This document shows, piece after piece, positions 11,881 through 23,274 of a DNA stretch of 64,000 nucleotides. Each line of letters begins with the position of its first letter. Within the stretch, counting starts at the first letter, position 1. Origin of the DNA: Geosiphon pyriformis (taxonomy: Eukaryota; Glomeromycota; Glomeromycetes; Archaeosporales; Geosiphonaceae); contig JAAOMT010000602.1 in assembly GCA_016748015.1 (NCBI GenBank), forward strand, positions 809,922 to 873,921. Reading direction: 5' to 3'. The position numbers were made by a program, and so were the translations under genes. The notes under the pieces were generated by a model. The model had not been told where the DNA came from. It saw nothing but the letters and a program-made list of their open reading frames with translations, and searched no databases.

Positions 11881-13150
11881 TAATTAATAATAATTAATTT
11901 AAACTTTTAAATTTATAAGTATTTATAATTAAGTTAACAATATATTTAATATAAGTTTTTAAAAAAGCAAAGCAATTTTTAATGTTTAATAAAATTAATT
12001 TAAAAATTATAAAAAACAAATAAAATTTATTAAAAAACCAAATTTTATTATTATAAATTCAATTAAATTTGCAATTTAAATTCAAAAACAATTAATTTTG
12101 ATTTATATTTTAAGAAAGTTATCAAAAAAAATCAAATTAAATTTTAATAAAAAAATATAAACTTTAATATAAAACTTTAAATTAATAAATTAATTAAAAA
12201 AAATTTTAAATACAGCAAAAAACATAAAAAACTGTTTTAAAAAATTATTAATAAAATATAAAAAATAATAAAGTATTAAACAAATATTTAAAAATACAAA
12301 AAATATTGTTATTATTAGCAAAAAACCAAACCTATTTTATTAATTTGGTTTTTTGATAGTTTATTTACTTTTGTATTTTAAGTAAAAATTTGATTATTAT
12401 TTTTTAAATATAATATTAAATTGGCTTTTGTTTATTTTTTATTATTTTTAAACTTTTATAAACAATTTTTTTTTTTGTATATTATAAAATAAAACATAAT
12501 ATATTTATTATTTAAGTATTTATATAAAAATATGTAACCACTTAAAAAATACTTAAATAATATTATGTGGCTAGCCACATGTAGTAAGTGCGTGAGTCGC
12601 GTTTAGTTTGAACCACTTAGTTTGGCTCTATGTACTAGATAGCAGTTGGGCTTCGCTCGTTAAAATGCCTAATAAAAATAAAATAACATTATATAATTAC
12701 AAAAAAGAAAGAGTTTTTTTTTAAATTTTATTTATTATTGTAATTTTTTATTTTTTTTTGGTAGCTTTAAATATTCAAAATTAATTATTATAACATAATT
12801 TTATTAAAATTATTATTAAAATAATTTGTTTAAGTATTTATTTTTTAAACTCTTTATATTGTATTTTTTGTTAATAATTATTGGTAATTAATTCTAAGCT
12901 TAAAAATATAAAAAAAAATATAATTTTTTTTGTCAAATAAATTTTTTTGGTTAATTAAGTGTATTTAAAACTTTTAACTAATTTTATTTAAATTGGTTTT
13001 TATATTTGTAAATTTTTATAAATAATTAAAATTAAATAATAAAATTGTAAAATAATACTAAATAATAGAAATTAAAAACATGTTCTGTTTTATAAAATAA
13101 CAACTAACTTAATTTATTTTGTAACTTTAAAAATACCTAAATTTTAAAAA
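11881..13150. other. Gene-free AT-rich spacer
   Basis: There is no coding frame or recognisable repeat, apart from the hairpin, palindrome and GC-richer islet at 12509-12667. Composition rises to gene-like values only after about 13150. Confidence 0.7.
12509..12580. repeat. Perfect 13-bp hairpin followed by a 16-bp palindrome
   Basis: TATTTAAGTATTT (12509-12521) is exactly the reverse complement of 12547-12559, with a 25-base loop. Five bases later ATGTGGCTAGCCACAT (12565-12580) is a perfect palindrome. A GC-richer stretch of about 85 bases follows. This could be the terminal structure of an unidentified mobile element or a small transcribed RNA; neither can be shown. Confidence 0.6.
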
Positions 13151-13648
13151 ACATTATAAACTGATATATTAAACTTTGCAACATCGCAAAATTTGAAGCG
13201 TAATTTTTGAATCACATGAATAAGTGGCCTTGTGACGCAGCTGTTATACGAATATGGCATTGGGCGAATTATCAGTTTGAAATTATGTAGAAAACCAATT
13301 TTAGAAATTTGCCAGTTTCTTGATTCACAAGAAATATATCGCGTAAATCACAGTACAAGTATTCTTTCGATAAAACGCAATTATTTAAATCTCGTTCGCA
13401 AGAATAGCTTTGAATAAACTGGACAGGGTTAGAATCGTTGAATATATACATTAGAGAAGAGAAAAATATATGTATACAATAAAGTTAATGAGAAATTGCG
13501 AAATAAATATTAAATACAAATATGGAGACTGGCTTTGTAGGGCCAAAAATCCACTAAGGTAATGTACAATAATGAGTTTGATGATGAAGGAAAAAGTGAG
13601 TGACCAGAATAGATGGATGTGTGGTATTAAGAATATAAATTGTTCATT
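13151..13648. other. Intergenic region downstream of the membrane-protein gene
   Basis: Composition switches here from about 90% AT to gene-like. It is probably the 3' untranslated and flanking sequence of the minus-strand gene that ends at 13649. I recognise no gene in it. Confidence 0.5.
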
Positions 13649-14595
13649 TCAAGCGAAAAACCCTTGTTCAAATACTGCAGCACCGGTTCCTTTTTGAAAT
13701 GGATAGTGCTGCAATTTAACCATGAATCGCCATATAAGAAAATTGAAATATAACTAAATTAAAGCATGAGATATTAAAATAGTTAATCAAAATGATTTAA
13801 TGTCGAAAAGCAGATTTTAATTTAAAATTTACTCACCATTAAAATAAAATCAATTGCCAAGGACGTAGTAAAAAGAACGACCGAATTAGGGATGCCAACT
13901 TTACAAAACACGGTAGGCAGGGTAGTTGAGTTAGTAGAAAACGTTCCTGTGGAAGTGACAATTGTATGATCTAAGCTGGGTGTCCATGTTGTATTGGTTG
14001 AATCACTTATCCATTTGTAGCCTCCACTCTCACATTCCCCGACGATGCGATATTTCCATTCATCTAGTTCCCAAGCCATTAAAACAGCTCTGACGGCACC
14101 AAGAACCAGAATGAATGGGTAAAGACGGAACATTAGCTTGGTGAAAAGATAGGAGCGCTATTGTTGGAAATTAAATATGGGAAGAAAGGTTAGGTCTTTA
14201 ATCAATTAAGAAGATGACATTGATTTTGCATACATTAGAAAATGCTATAGCTGTAATAAGTGCTGAGGCACCTTGGGCCATCGCGTATCCGCCATATATT
14301 GATGCTTCTGGATCGTGGAAAAAGAATAAATCTGCCCGAGTACAAATTTAAAATTATAAATAAAAAATGAATTTTTTGATAATTTTCCAATTAGTATTAC
14401 AAAGTGAAAATACCTCCAAACTTAAATAAAAAGATACCGCCACCGATCTGGTATAACTAAAATCAAGAAATTTTATTTATCAAGAGCTTGAAGAAAAATT
14501 CCTTATTTCCCAAGAAAACTCACAGCCATGATAACAGCCAGCACAATGGCCCCAGCTCGCAAAGGGAACAATAGAAAGCAGTTGTCGCACCACAT
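13649..14595 (-). CDS. Small four-pass membrane protein, five exons, function unknown
   Basis: I do not recognise the family. The model uses exons 14524-14595, 14414-14456, 14234-14331, 13837-14157 and 13649-13708 (minus). All four introns have GT-AG ends and the phases close exactly, giving 197 residues. Hydrophobic stretches lie at about residues 13-34 (GAIVLAVIMA...), 56-70 (ASALITAIAF), 80-98 (FRLYPFILVLGAVRAVLMAW) and 164-178. Between the third and fourth is a hydrophilic loop with an NTT and an NST sequon. The N-terminus MWCDNCFLLFPLRAG is cysteine-containing and amphipathic. It resembles the small tetraspan proteins common in these fungi. The role is unknown, probably in an endomembrane or the plasma membrane. 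The exon structure is well supported; the function is not. Confidence 0.75.
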
Positions 14596-15107
14596 ATTTA
14601 AATTTTGGTAAGCGTTTAAACCTTTTTCTAAATGCTTTTTTCACTCAACCCTTGTCATTAAAGTCCAACACGTTAAATGTTGGATTTCTGTCGCCAGGTT
14701 CAAAATCACAAAGATAAACGTGTTCGTCACAAGACAAACTGTTGCAGACGTTAAAGAATTTTTTCTTTTGAAACGTAACGTTTAAATTTCGATAAAGGAA
14801 GTGGGACCGAGAAAGAAAAGAAAGACGACTAAACGTCTTCTTAAGCGATAAAAAAGCAGACTCTTGGAGTGACATCCTTTCAAAAACCCCTATTAACACA
14901 AATCTTTGGAAGTTGTACGAATTTTTGTAACGTATCTTTGAATTGATAAACGCGAAAGGTTTATCGTAAGGGAGCACGTTTTCACTGTTCACCAATTTTA
15001 TAATTCGTACATTTTTAATTTTAGAATTGTTTAACCACCCCTTCCCCCTAATTTGACCCCTTTATTTTAAGCAACTCCTTGAATATTTCGTGAAACTAGA
15101 AAGTATG
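14596..15107. other. Upstream region of the membrane-protein gene
   Basis: This is non-repetitive gene-like sequence between the start codon at 14595 and the Ginger-like transposon. It should hold the promoter and 5' UTR. A 116-codon open frame on the minus strand (14645-14995) has no recognisable domain and is not called a gene. Confidence 0.5.
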
Positions 15108-15111
15108 CATA

Positions 15112-15305
15112 TGTCATGAGTTGGAAGGGATTTGAGTTGATTTGGGATTCTATTCCAACTTGAGTTAGTTTAGAATCCTCAATTCAACACTGTGTTGATT
15201 CCGAATCAACACAACCAATCATATTCTTTATGATATTCACCAATAAAAAAATTCCTTTTATCAATCAAATAATTGATATTTGACGCGCTTTAAGTTATTG
15301 TTATA
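15112..15305 (+). repeat. Left terminal inverted repeat of the Ginger-like element
   Basis: It pairs with 17977-18167 in inverted orientation with only scattered differences and small indels. It contains an internal short inverted repeat around ttgattccgaatcaac (15194-15209). The match fades beyond 15305. Confidence 0.9.
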
Positions 15306-16499
15306 CTGTATGTATAATATGATCTCTCAACATCCTATTAATTATGAATAGCTTATTTAAGAAACATTTTCTGAGCTTCTTGAAAAATATTTATTAGACA
15401 GAAATAAAAAGAGACAGACTAAAACTTTACTTTCTTAAAATTATATAAATTAATGTATTGAGATATTAGAAAACAATAAAAATACAAAGAATTACAATGT
15501 TAAATTAAAGTATTGAATACAAACCACTTTTTATGTTAGTCTAATTAAAAACCAGTATATACTTTATCACAAAAAAATGAAAAAACCAGTGTATCTAAAA
15601 GAAAAGTTATATAAAAAACTTTGTAAATTTTATTTAAAAATTGGACATAGTGAAATAAATAAAACATATAAAACAATAAGTAAGTAATATTAATTTAAAG
15701 TTATTTATTTAACTAAAAAATATTAATTTTTAATTTATAAATTAAAAATAAATATGTTTGGATTCTTGAAAATTTAGTAAAACAGCTTTGTATATATTGT
15801 TTTAAATATATTATATAACAATTATTGACTTAATTAATAACTACAAAACCAATTTTAGCAAAAAGTTTTATGTATTATTTACAAATAAACTTAATTAATA
15901 TATACAATTGGCCAAATAATTTTTATAAATATATTTATTATGTTCAAATTACTTTACAAAATTTTTTTAGACTATTGTTTTTTTTTTAAGAAACAAAAAA
16001 AGTAGCAAGCTTTTTTTTAAACTTTTTATTATATTTAAATTTTTAAATATTTTGCAAATTAATAATAAAAAAGAGTTTATAATAGATATAATTAGAAAAT
16101 TAACAGAATTTTGGCCAACTATTTATTTTATAAATAGATATTCAAAACATTTTTAATCTTAAGAATTAATCAAATAAGCTAATAATATATTTTAACAAAA
16201 ATTTTTAAAATAGATAAAAAATAAAAAAACTAATAATTAGTTATATGAACTTTATTAGATAATATATAAAAACATATTTTTTATATTATTTAATTTATTT
16301 AATAATTTATTTTTATACTTAAATACAATAAATACAAAAGTTTCTGTTATTATTGGCTTTTTATTATATAAAATAGTGTTTAAAAAAAAATCTTGCATAA
16401 ATTATTTTATTTTTAAGTTTTTTTTTAAATAATTAATTACTTAAAAAAAATCTTCTTAAAAACTTAAATGTAAAATTATCTTATAAAAAAACACAATTA
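15306..16499. other. AT-rich interior of the Ginger-like element
   Basis: No coding frame or domain is recognisable. The N-terminal and catalytic parts of the integrase would be expected here. Either they have decayed beyond recognition or this sequence has replaced them. Confidence 0.5.
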
Positions 16500-17270
16500 C
16501 AAATTTAACAGAAAATAAAAAGTAATAATAAATAACAAGTAAACCAATACCAATAGCAAGATAATTAGCAGGAGCAAAATAATTAGCAATGGCAAAATAA
16601 CTAGCAACAGCAGTGATAAGATAATTAACAATAATAGCAGCAAAATAACTAACAAAAACAATAATAAAATAATCAAGAGCTATAATAAGATAACTAATAA
16701 AAACAGCAACAAGTTAATTAGTAATAACAGTAACAAAATAATTAGCAAAGACAACAGCAAAATAACCAAGAGCTATAACAAAATAACTAACAATAACAGT
16801 AGCAAAATAATTAACAAAAATATTAACAAGTTAATTAAAAGCTATAACAAGATAACCAACAAAGACAACAGCAAAATAATTAGCAACAGTAATAATAAAA
16901 TAACTAATAAAAGCATTAACAAGTTGATTAAGAATTGTAACAAAATAACCAGCAAAGACAGCAACAAAATAACCAGTAAAAACAACAACAACTTAATTAA
17001 AAACAAAATAACTAGAAGTTACAACAAGATAATTAACAACAGCAATAGCAAAATAACTAACAAAGATATTAACAAAATAACTAGTAAAAACAACAACAAA
17101 ATAATCAGCAAAAACAACTGTAAATTAATCAACAAAAACAATAACATTAATATTAAGATATCTAAAAAGATAACCAACAACAGCCATTACAAGATATCTA
17201 ATAACAACAGTTAAATAACTAGTAGCAACACATAAACTAATAGAAATAACTATTAAACCAATAACAACAT
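16500..17270 (+). repeat. Degenerate minisatellite (AAC/AAT-rich, imperfect units)
   Basis: Successive variants of aacaaaataactagc- and aacaataatagcagc-type blocks run for about 770 bases, with units of roughly 25-35 bases and a strong 3-base periodicity. C and G occur almost only within these blocks. One frame stays open at 16924-17214 (Asn/Lys/Ile/Ser repeats), as a by-product of the triplet bias. Confidence 0.75.
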
Positions 17271-17400
17271 TAAATAATAAATACTATTGAAAGAGAATTA
17301 AGAAAAATCAAAAAAAATGCTATTAAACAATAGATGAAAGAAATTTTAAGTGACAAGATAATGGTTTTGTTTTTTTGCCCTTTTTATATTTATTTCTATA
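17271..17400. other. AT-rich junction before the integrase remnant
   Basis: This connects the minisatellite with the recognisable integrase C-terminal sequence. A frame opens at 17334, but its first part (to about 17450) has no recognisable domain. Confidence 0.4.
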
Positions 17401-17937
17401 TTAATTTTTTTAATAGGATGATGATAACCAAAACAATGTGTTACACAATATTGCTAACTTACCACAAAATACATCAAATTGCCTGTGACCGATACCTTAA
17501 TAACGCCAAAAAAATGCTTCATAAAAATGCAAAGCAAAAAATATCTTATGAAACTGGAGATTTCGTGTGAATTGGGATTCCAAAGATTGATCGTTCAGGT
17601 ATGGATAGAAAGCTCCTTATATGCAAAGTAGTCGGAATTATCAATAACAGACTGTACAGATTGGGATGTAAGTCAGGAATCTTGAATAATTCTTACCATG
17701 CGGCAGAATTAATGCCTACTAAGGCTATCAAATTCCAAAATTGCGAGAGATACCAAATACCTTTATTTCTTTGCATAAAGCAGTCTTACATCAAAGTCGA
17801 GGGAAAATGACAGGTTATCAATGCAATTGTAAGAGAAGTTGTAAAACTAGTCATTGTAATTGTAAAAAAGCTGGGGTTTTATGTGATGCACGATGTCATG
17901 GTAGTAGTAGCAATAGTTGTGAAAATCGAAAAGAATA
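17401..17937 (+). pseudogene. Integrase C-terminal region plus CXC cysteine domain
   Basis: The reading frame gives NAKKMLHKNAKQ, then YETGDFV, a stop, IPKIDRSGMDRK and YRLGCKSGILNN. A frameshift near 17740 leads to SLHKAVLHQSRGK and CNCKRSCKTSHCNCKKAGVLC...CH. This order matches the C-terminus of the KRBA2/SCAND3-type transposon integrases: a small beta-barrel-like segment with a D-x-D-R-type loop, followed by a C-x-C-x3-C-x4-C-x-C cluster. One in-frame stop (about 17568) and a frameshift make it a pseudogene. The cysteine cluster itself is intact (17741-17938 frame). Confidence 0.7.
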
Positions 17938-17976
17938 GTGCCAAAATTACAATAAATAAAATGCTAGTATTATATA

Positions 17977-18167
17977 TATAACGATAACTAAAAGCGCGTC
18001 AAATATCAATTATTTGATTGATAAAAGGAATTTTTTTATTGGTGAATATCATAAAGAACATGATTGGTTGTGTTGATTCGGAATCAACAGTGTTGAATTG
18101 AGGATTCTAAACTAACTCAAGTTGGAATAGAATCCCAAATCAACTCAAATCCCGTTAACTCATGACA
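17977..18167 (-). repeat. Right terminal inverted repeat of the Ginger-like element
   Basis: This is the inverted copy of 15112-15305. The outer end AACTCATGACA abuts the CATA target duplication at 18168-18171. Confidence 0.9.
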
Positions 18168-18391
18168 CATATAAGTGCCTGGCAATGGCATTTTGGAGTT
18201 AACTCTTTATGGTTAATGGCAACTCTTGATAATAACGATCAGGAGATCGTCTGATAACCAAATTAGAAAATTTGAGATGGGATCCTTTAAGACATTTCTT
18301 GATCGTTTTTCTCTTCCTCTTTGCTATCATTTATAAATTATATTAATCAAAATTTAAAAAAACAAAAAAGGCTCATTAAATTTGATGGAGC

Positions 18392-21043
18392 TTACGACTT
18401 TAGCTTTTTGGAGGCTCGAGCCATAGGACCCCAATTTGGTTGAGGGTTGATCTGGTACCGAACCAATTTGATTTTTTTAGATGGTGGTTCGGCGTCCTCG
18501 TGGAAACTGAAATCCGCTTTGAAACTGTAAAGTTTTTAAAATTAACCGAGTTTCCGATAAGAATATTTGTCCAGCTTTTAAACAGAAAGCACAAACCTTG
18601 CCTCTACTGTTAGAATTTTACGACCTGGGGAATGTTCGGGAACATTTTTCCAGTTGATTGGATTCAAAACTACCTATAAAAAATTTCAGTCATGACGAGT
18701 CTTATCAACTGGACTTGAACTGTTTCGAGATGATACTGATCGAAAAACATTTTCACCACTCACCCATGACCTCATAATGTCCCAAACCACCTCTGGCGGG
18801 GCGTCTGTTTTGACCGACCCCGCAGCTGCGTGTGAAGTGGAATATTTGTACCCTTTATTCAGGAGCGCTGAACTACAAAATTAATTTGAAAAATATATGT
18901 AAAAATTAAATATTTTAATGTATAATTTATCACGTTTAGTTACCAAAACATTTTTAATGGGGGATTTGTGCAATGTAATTTTTTTGAAAGAGCCGCTAAA
19001 TTGTAGAATAAGGGAGAGTCGATTTCCTAATTTGGAAGCCATTAGTTATCATCAGAGGGAAAATAAAATGAGCAAAATTTAATTTAGAAGATTAGATACC
19101 TCAGAAGCAACTGTAAGCATGCCTAACATTCGTGCTTGAGTATTATAAACTTCTATGTTTGAATCTTTTATATGGCTTAATATTCTGCTCAAGAATGTTT
19201 TATCATGTAAAGGGTATCCCCAAATTGGACCTCCAATCTAAAAAGCGAGATAAATATTATTGGGTACAAAAAGATTTGACAAAATCCTGTAAATTTAAAA
19301 AACTTACGTGAAACTTGTTCTCACAAAAATCACAATTGTAATTTATAGAATTGGTCATGGGTGAGAAATTTCCTTTTTCGCTTACTTTTCCCATTGGATG
19401 TAAATAATACGTTTGGCAACCAGTGCAAACGTAGAGAAGCGAATTTTTACTAATTCATAATAAGATCAATAATAAATGAACAGGATTATAAAGATAGCGC
19501 GATAACAGATTCTTAGTTTCAAAGTTATAACAAACCATGCTGCCATCTTAGCCTCGCTAGCTGAGGTGAAAATCCGGACGAATACGCGAATATAAAAATC
19601 AATACTAAGAGTCAAGAGCGGGACAATGTAGCGACGATAACGGGAGGCTGATAATGTCACAGAATGAAGCAGAATACGAAGCGCCTAAAAGAGTCAGAGT
19701 AAATTATGATATCAAATTCAACCCAATAATTGCCAAAAATGAAATATTTTGAGAATCTTAACCATTTCATGGCAAAATTCGCCTTTCACTGGCATAGCAC
19801 CGTATTGGGTGTAGCTTTAACAAAAAAATTTACTTTAGATTATATGGTGATGGAATGATCAGATTATAAAAATGAATTATTGACCACTTCTCTGGATGAT
19901 TGGCACCAGTCAAAACTGCAGCATCAGTGCAGGTAACACATAACAAGCCTAAAATACCCTACCACATTATGAGAGTGATTTGATGTCAAACGATTTTTCA
20001 AGGTTTTAGCAAATAATTACGCCTAGAATTTACCTCCATCTCTTACAGCTTGCACAGCGCCGTCAAGAAACGGGGCTGCGCTTCCATACGGATCAAGGTC
20101 AATTACATCAAATTGATCAAGCGGCCCTCTATGTTGATACATGAAAGCACTAAAGAAAAATGGTGTTAAATTTTGAAAAAATCAATTATACATATCACGT
20201 GCTATGGAAAATAACTTGAGAAATGACTTGGGTAAGATGCCAAGACAGTGATGAGATCCCAATTCTATATTAGGATCGCGAATATTAAGAATTTTTTAAT
20301 TTCTTCATACCTAGCATCTCCTTGGTTGGTACGTACCAAATTCTCGCTTAAACAATTATGAGCGATATTACGTTTGATGGAATTAACAGCTCCTAGATCA
20401 AGATCATTTGCGACTACATACTCCAGATTTGGCAATTCTTTCGCATAACGAATCGCACGCAAACCAGTGGCTGCTAAAGCTTCGAGGATAGTAAATGTGC
20501 GCGACGGCATTGATGGATCAGGCAAAGTCTGAAAGAAGAAGTCAGATCGTTAAAAATACCGCCATCTAAAAAAAATTGAATTCCTTGCCTACCTCATTTT
20601 TGCTATCCTCTTGATAGGTGAAACCATTATATTGTCATTAATTCTGAAAAACACGCGATGTAAATGATACGTCGTGTAGACTAACCAAATTTGGTAACCG
20701 GCGTTCCCGTCGCAATAGAACCAAGCTTATTTTGCTTTTTTCTGCTTTTTCCTTCGCGTTCTTCAAATATAATTTCACTCCAGGTTCGTATTACAGCGAT
20801 AGACAGGTCGCGATTGAACTCCTGCACAGGGTTATAAAATACCTCATTTGTTTTTGGAAATAAAATACTGGCTTTCCCTTCTTTTACAATATTAAAATTT
20901 TTTATGAGGTCAGCTTGTTGCTCTGGGGAAGATTGAACTGTTAAGTTAGAAACTCCGCCTCCCGTTTTATTCGTAACATGATTCATCCTATAATTGTGCA
21001 GCTGTTGTATATACTTGAGTGATGGTGCTAACTTTTTATGCAT
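18392..21043 (-). CDS. TRM1: tRNA (guanine-26-N2)-dimethyltransferase, Trm1
   Basis: Trm1 uses S-adenosylmethionine to dimethylate G26 in tRNAs, in the nucleus and mitochondria. Thirteen exons (minus) join with GT-AG introns and exact phases into 551 residues: 20686-21043, 20593-20609, 20311-20528, 20034-20149, 19885-19948, 19763-19814, 19536-19684, 19308-19449, 19100-19237, 18944-19026, 18764-18872, 18597-18673, 18392-18524. The N-terminus ([30 protein letters not shown]) is typical. [18 protein letters not shown] is the SAM-binding region and DVIDLDPYG the catalytic DPYG motif. PEKC then a YGAMP block follows, then CTGC...CDFC as the zinc-binding cysteines, and [18 protein letters not shown] at the end. 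The 33-residue leader before NFNIVKEG could be a mitochondrial signal. The second exon is only 17 bases; it is needed for frame. The exon start at 20609 uses an unusual TCAAG acceptor. No inactivating change was seen. Confidence 0.95.
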
Positions 21044-21497
21044 GAGCCACGAAGAGATTTCAAGGCTTGTTGTGCTTGTAGTCTCTTATTATAAGAAAAA
21101 TTGGAATCGCTTCTCGGTTAAAAGTTTGTATCATAAGTGAGTCATTAGTGGCTGTGAAATAAAACTGTTCGCGCCACCATTAAACTTTAATTTTATATGT
21201 ATTGACTTTAAGGAATTGGCTATTTATATATTCAGCTAAACGCAGATTAACTAATTCTAAACCAGGCCCCCCATCTGAAAATTTGATGCGTTACCACTTT
21301 CCATCCAAAGCCTTTCACATACATTGGAGACATAAAATGGGAGAGCACCATTATGTAAACTCGAAAATTGATTTGTGTCTCGAAACATTGATTCTTCCAA
21401 TAGTGAGGTAATATTTGTAATGGTATTTTCTAGATTTCATAGTAGCGCATTACCATTGTTTAGAGCAACGAATAAGATTTTAAAATGATCGCTTTTA
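21044..21497. other. Intergenic region: TRM1 promoter side
   Basis: These 454 bases separate the TRM1 start (21043) from the stop of the next minus-strand gene (21500). The region should contain the TRM1 promoter and the 3' end of its neighbour. I recognise no motif with confidence. Confidence 0.5.
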
Positions 21498-23014
21498 TCA
21501 TGTTATCTGAATACCTGTAAGAATACGGTCCAGCCCTTTTTCATCATCACTTAACTCAGTGTTGCATATTGATATTTCTTCCAATGCCCATAGCATAAAA
21601 TAGGCGGCGTCTTTTATTAAGATATCTTCGAATTCATTAATTCCTTTTTCCACCATGGTATAATTAGAAGATAATTCATGAAAATAATCATATGAAATAT
21701 TATCCTCTTCTGTTTTTTTACAGATTATTTGATGACATTCTTTGGCCACAACAAAGGCAACTGGTTTCTTGAGCCGTGGTTCGATTTTATTACATGTATT
21801 GATCAGCAGATGGACAATTAAATCTCTTGGATCCTGCTGATCGGTAATTGAATCATTATTTTGCAAATGATCATTTTGATCTTGCATAGCGTCCATAACA
21901 ATAATCTTTGTCAAGGTGTAAATTGCACGTATTAATAGTTGGAATGAGCTTACAATCGCCTTCAAAATTTCTTCGTGATGAGATTTGTGTAATAAAGGCG
22001 ATCGAATAAAATCTAGATGATTAATAGTCATTAATTAAGTGAAATTGATCTTAAGGTGACATGAAACAAACTGTAAAGAATTTTAGCAATTAACTTGCCT
22101 AAAAGGTTTTCAGCAACATTGCTGAAGCTTTTGATGTAAGAAGAGTATTCCTTCGGTGACTTAAAATACCCTATCTCGGTTCCAAAAGCTGCGAAAAGTC
22201 CAGTCAGTTTGAAACTCATATATTCAACTATCTTTATGATCTCTTTTGTCATGAAAGCACTGGGCTCTTTTGATAATTTCGGATAATAAAATGGAGACCA
22301 GGGTGGTACTATAATGTGGCCTGACGTCTTCGCGGATATTGAAGCTTGGTGAAGAAGCTTCATATGCTGCAGAAAAGACAGAGCTTGCGTGATATCAAAC
22401 ATCCTCCAAGGACCTTTGGTTAAAATCACAAACCTTAATCAAATTTCTATAAGATCCTTTTTAATCTTCTTTTATTCGCGAAATTACCTTCATCACCGAT
22501 ATTAAGTTCTCCGAAAGCTAACGCATTATCATCTTTGTGTTCCGTAATTAGATAAGGTGAAGTAATCATATGATTCTCTATGATTATCTCCACGTGTTTC
22601 TCAGGAACTTTTTCGTTGTCTGTAGATGAAATTAGATGTACTTTTTTTAGGTTTCGACAAAGGCATCATATTTAAAAATTCCCAAACCGCTTTCCAGATT
22701 CTCTTTCCTGGAAATCAATTCACCCATCTCACTCAGACATATTCGTTGTCTCAGATGCTCTACTTCGAACTGAAGGTCTAAAAAACGGTTCCGCCATAGT
22801 TCAGATAATCTTTCATTGATTATTTTCTTCCCCGAAGTTGTAAAACGCGTAATACAATCAATATATTCTGTTTAAAGGAATGATTTTTTGTGATCGATTT
22901 GCAGATATTGTAAAATCCACATAAATAGAGAAAAGCGGCAATAACCATTGATTGAGACTTGCGTAGGTTTGCTTCTTAAGATTACTATCGCCTTTGTAAA
23001 GTAATGGAGTTAGA
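21498..23014 (-). CDS. Unidentified multi-exon gene (5' end unresolved)
   Basis: I do not recognise this protein. Exons 22986-23014, 22688-22867, 22488-22640, 22072-22413 and 21498-22012 (minus) connect in one frame through GT-AG introns of 47-118 bases to give 405 residues. The N-terminal third is charged and helical (SELWRNRFLDLQFEVEHLRQ; likely coiled coil). The middle has GPWRMFDITQALSFLQHMKL and VPPWSPFYYPKLSKEP. The C-terminal half is predicted helical with an acidic insert (DQNDHLQNNDSITDQQD). There is no signal peptide and no clear membrane segment. The start codon is not found: an ATG frame at about 23130 does not splice in phase to the exon at 22986. Either an exon is missed or the gene is damaged at its 5' end. 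Confidence 0.6.
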
Positions 23015-23274
23015 CTGATCAAAATAAATGAAATCAGTCATACAGAAATAGCACTACCAAGCATAATTTCAGTTTGTTGTTTGTATCGAAAGAATATTTA
23101 TGGAATTGATTGTCAACAGAATTTTCCATCAAAACAGAATTCATCAGAGATGTTTCTTGAACCTGCTATTTAAATCCAATTGGAGTAGTGATTGGTCTGA
23201 TCTTGTAGCTCAATCAAGTGAGATCATATAAAAAAAAAGATTAATGGCAAAAGTTTCCCTTCCTCAAATCAAAC
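23015..23274. promoter_or_regulatory. Divergent intergenic region with TATA-like box before ILV5
   Basis: This is the space between the minus-strand gene and the plus-strand reductoisomerase. An AT-rich TATA-like stretch (catataaaaaaaa, about 23224) lies some 50 bases before the ATG at 23275. A possible first exon of the minus-strand gene overlaps the left part. Promoter function is inferred from position. Confidence 0.35.

Larger units (their letters stand above)
15112..18167 (+). mobile_element. Ginger-like integrase DNA transposon (decayed)
   Basis: This 3056-bp element has long terminal inverted repeats (about 190 bp) starting TGTCATGAGTT and ending AACTCATGACA. It is flanked by a perfect 4-bp duplication CATA (15108-15111 and 18168-18171). 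TGT...ACA ends, 4-bp duplications and a retroviral-type integrase followed by a CXC cysteine domain fit Ginger-type cut-and-paste elements. Only the integrase C-terminal part (17.4-17.9 kb) is readable. The rest is AT-rich, with a minisatellite at about 16.50-17.27 kb. It lies between two host genes on the minus strand and does not interrupt either. Confidence 0.8.

Noticed and set aside
12565-12667. Possible tRNA gene in the GC-richer islet
   Set aside because: No B-box (GGTTCRANTC) and no cloverleaf could be drawn; kept only as an unexplained structure.
13232-13417. 61-codon plus-strand frame
   Set aside because: Short, no domain, lies in the 3' flank of the minus-strand gene.
14645-14995. 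116-codon open frame on the minus strand upstream of the membrane-protein gene
   Set aside because: No recognisable domain, Phe/Ser-rich, and located in the expected 5' UTR/promoter; length alone is not convincing.
16924-17214. 96-codon frame of Asn/Lys/Ile/Ser
   Set aside because: By-product of the minisatellite's 3-base periodicity.
16500-17270. Possible CRISPR array
   Set aside because: Eukaryotic context; units are imperfect, without regular spacers.
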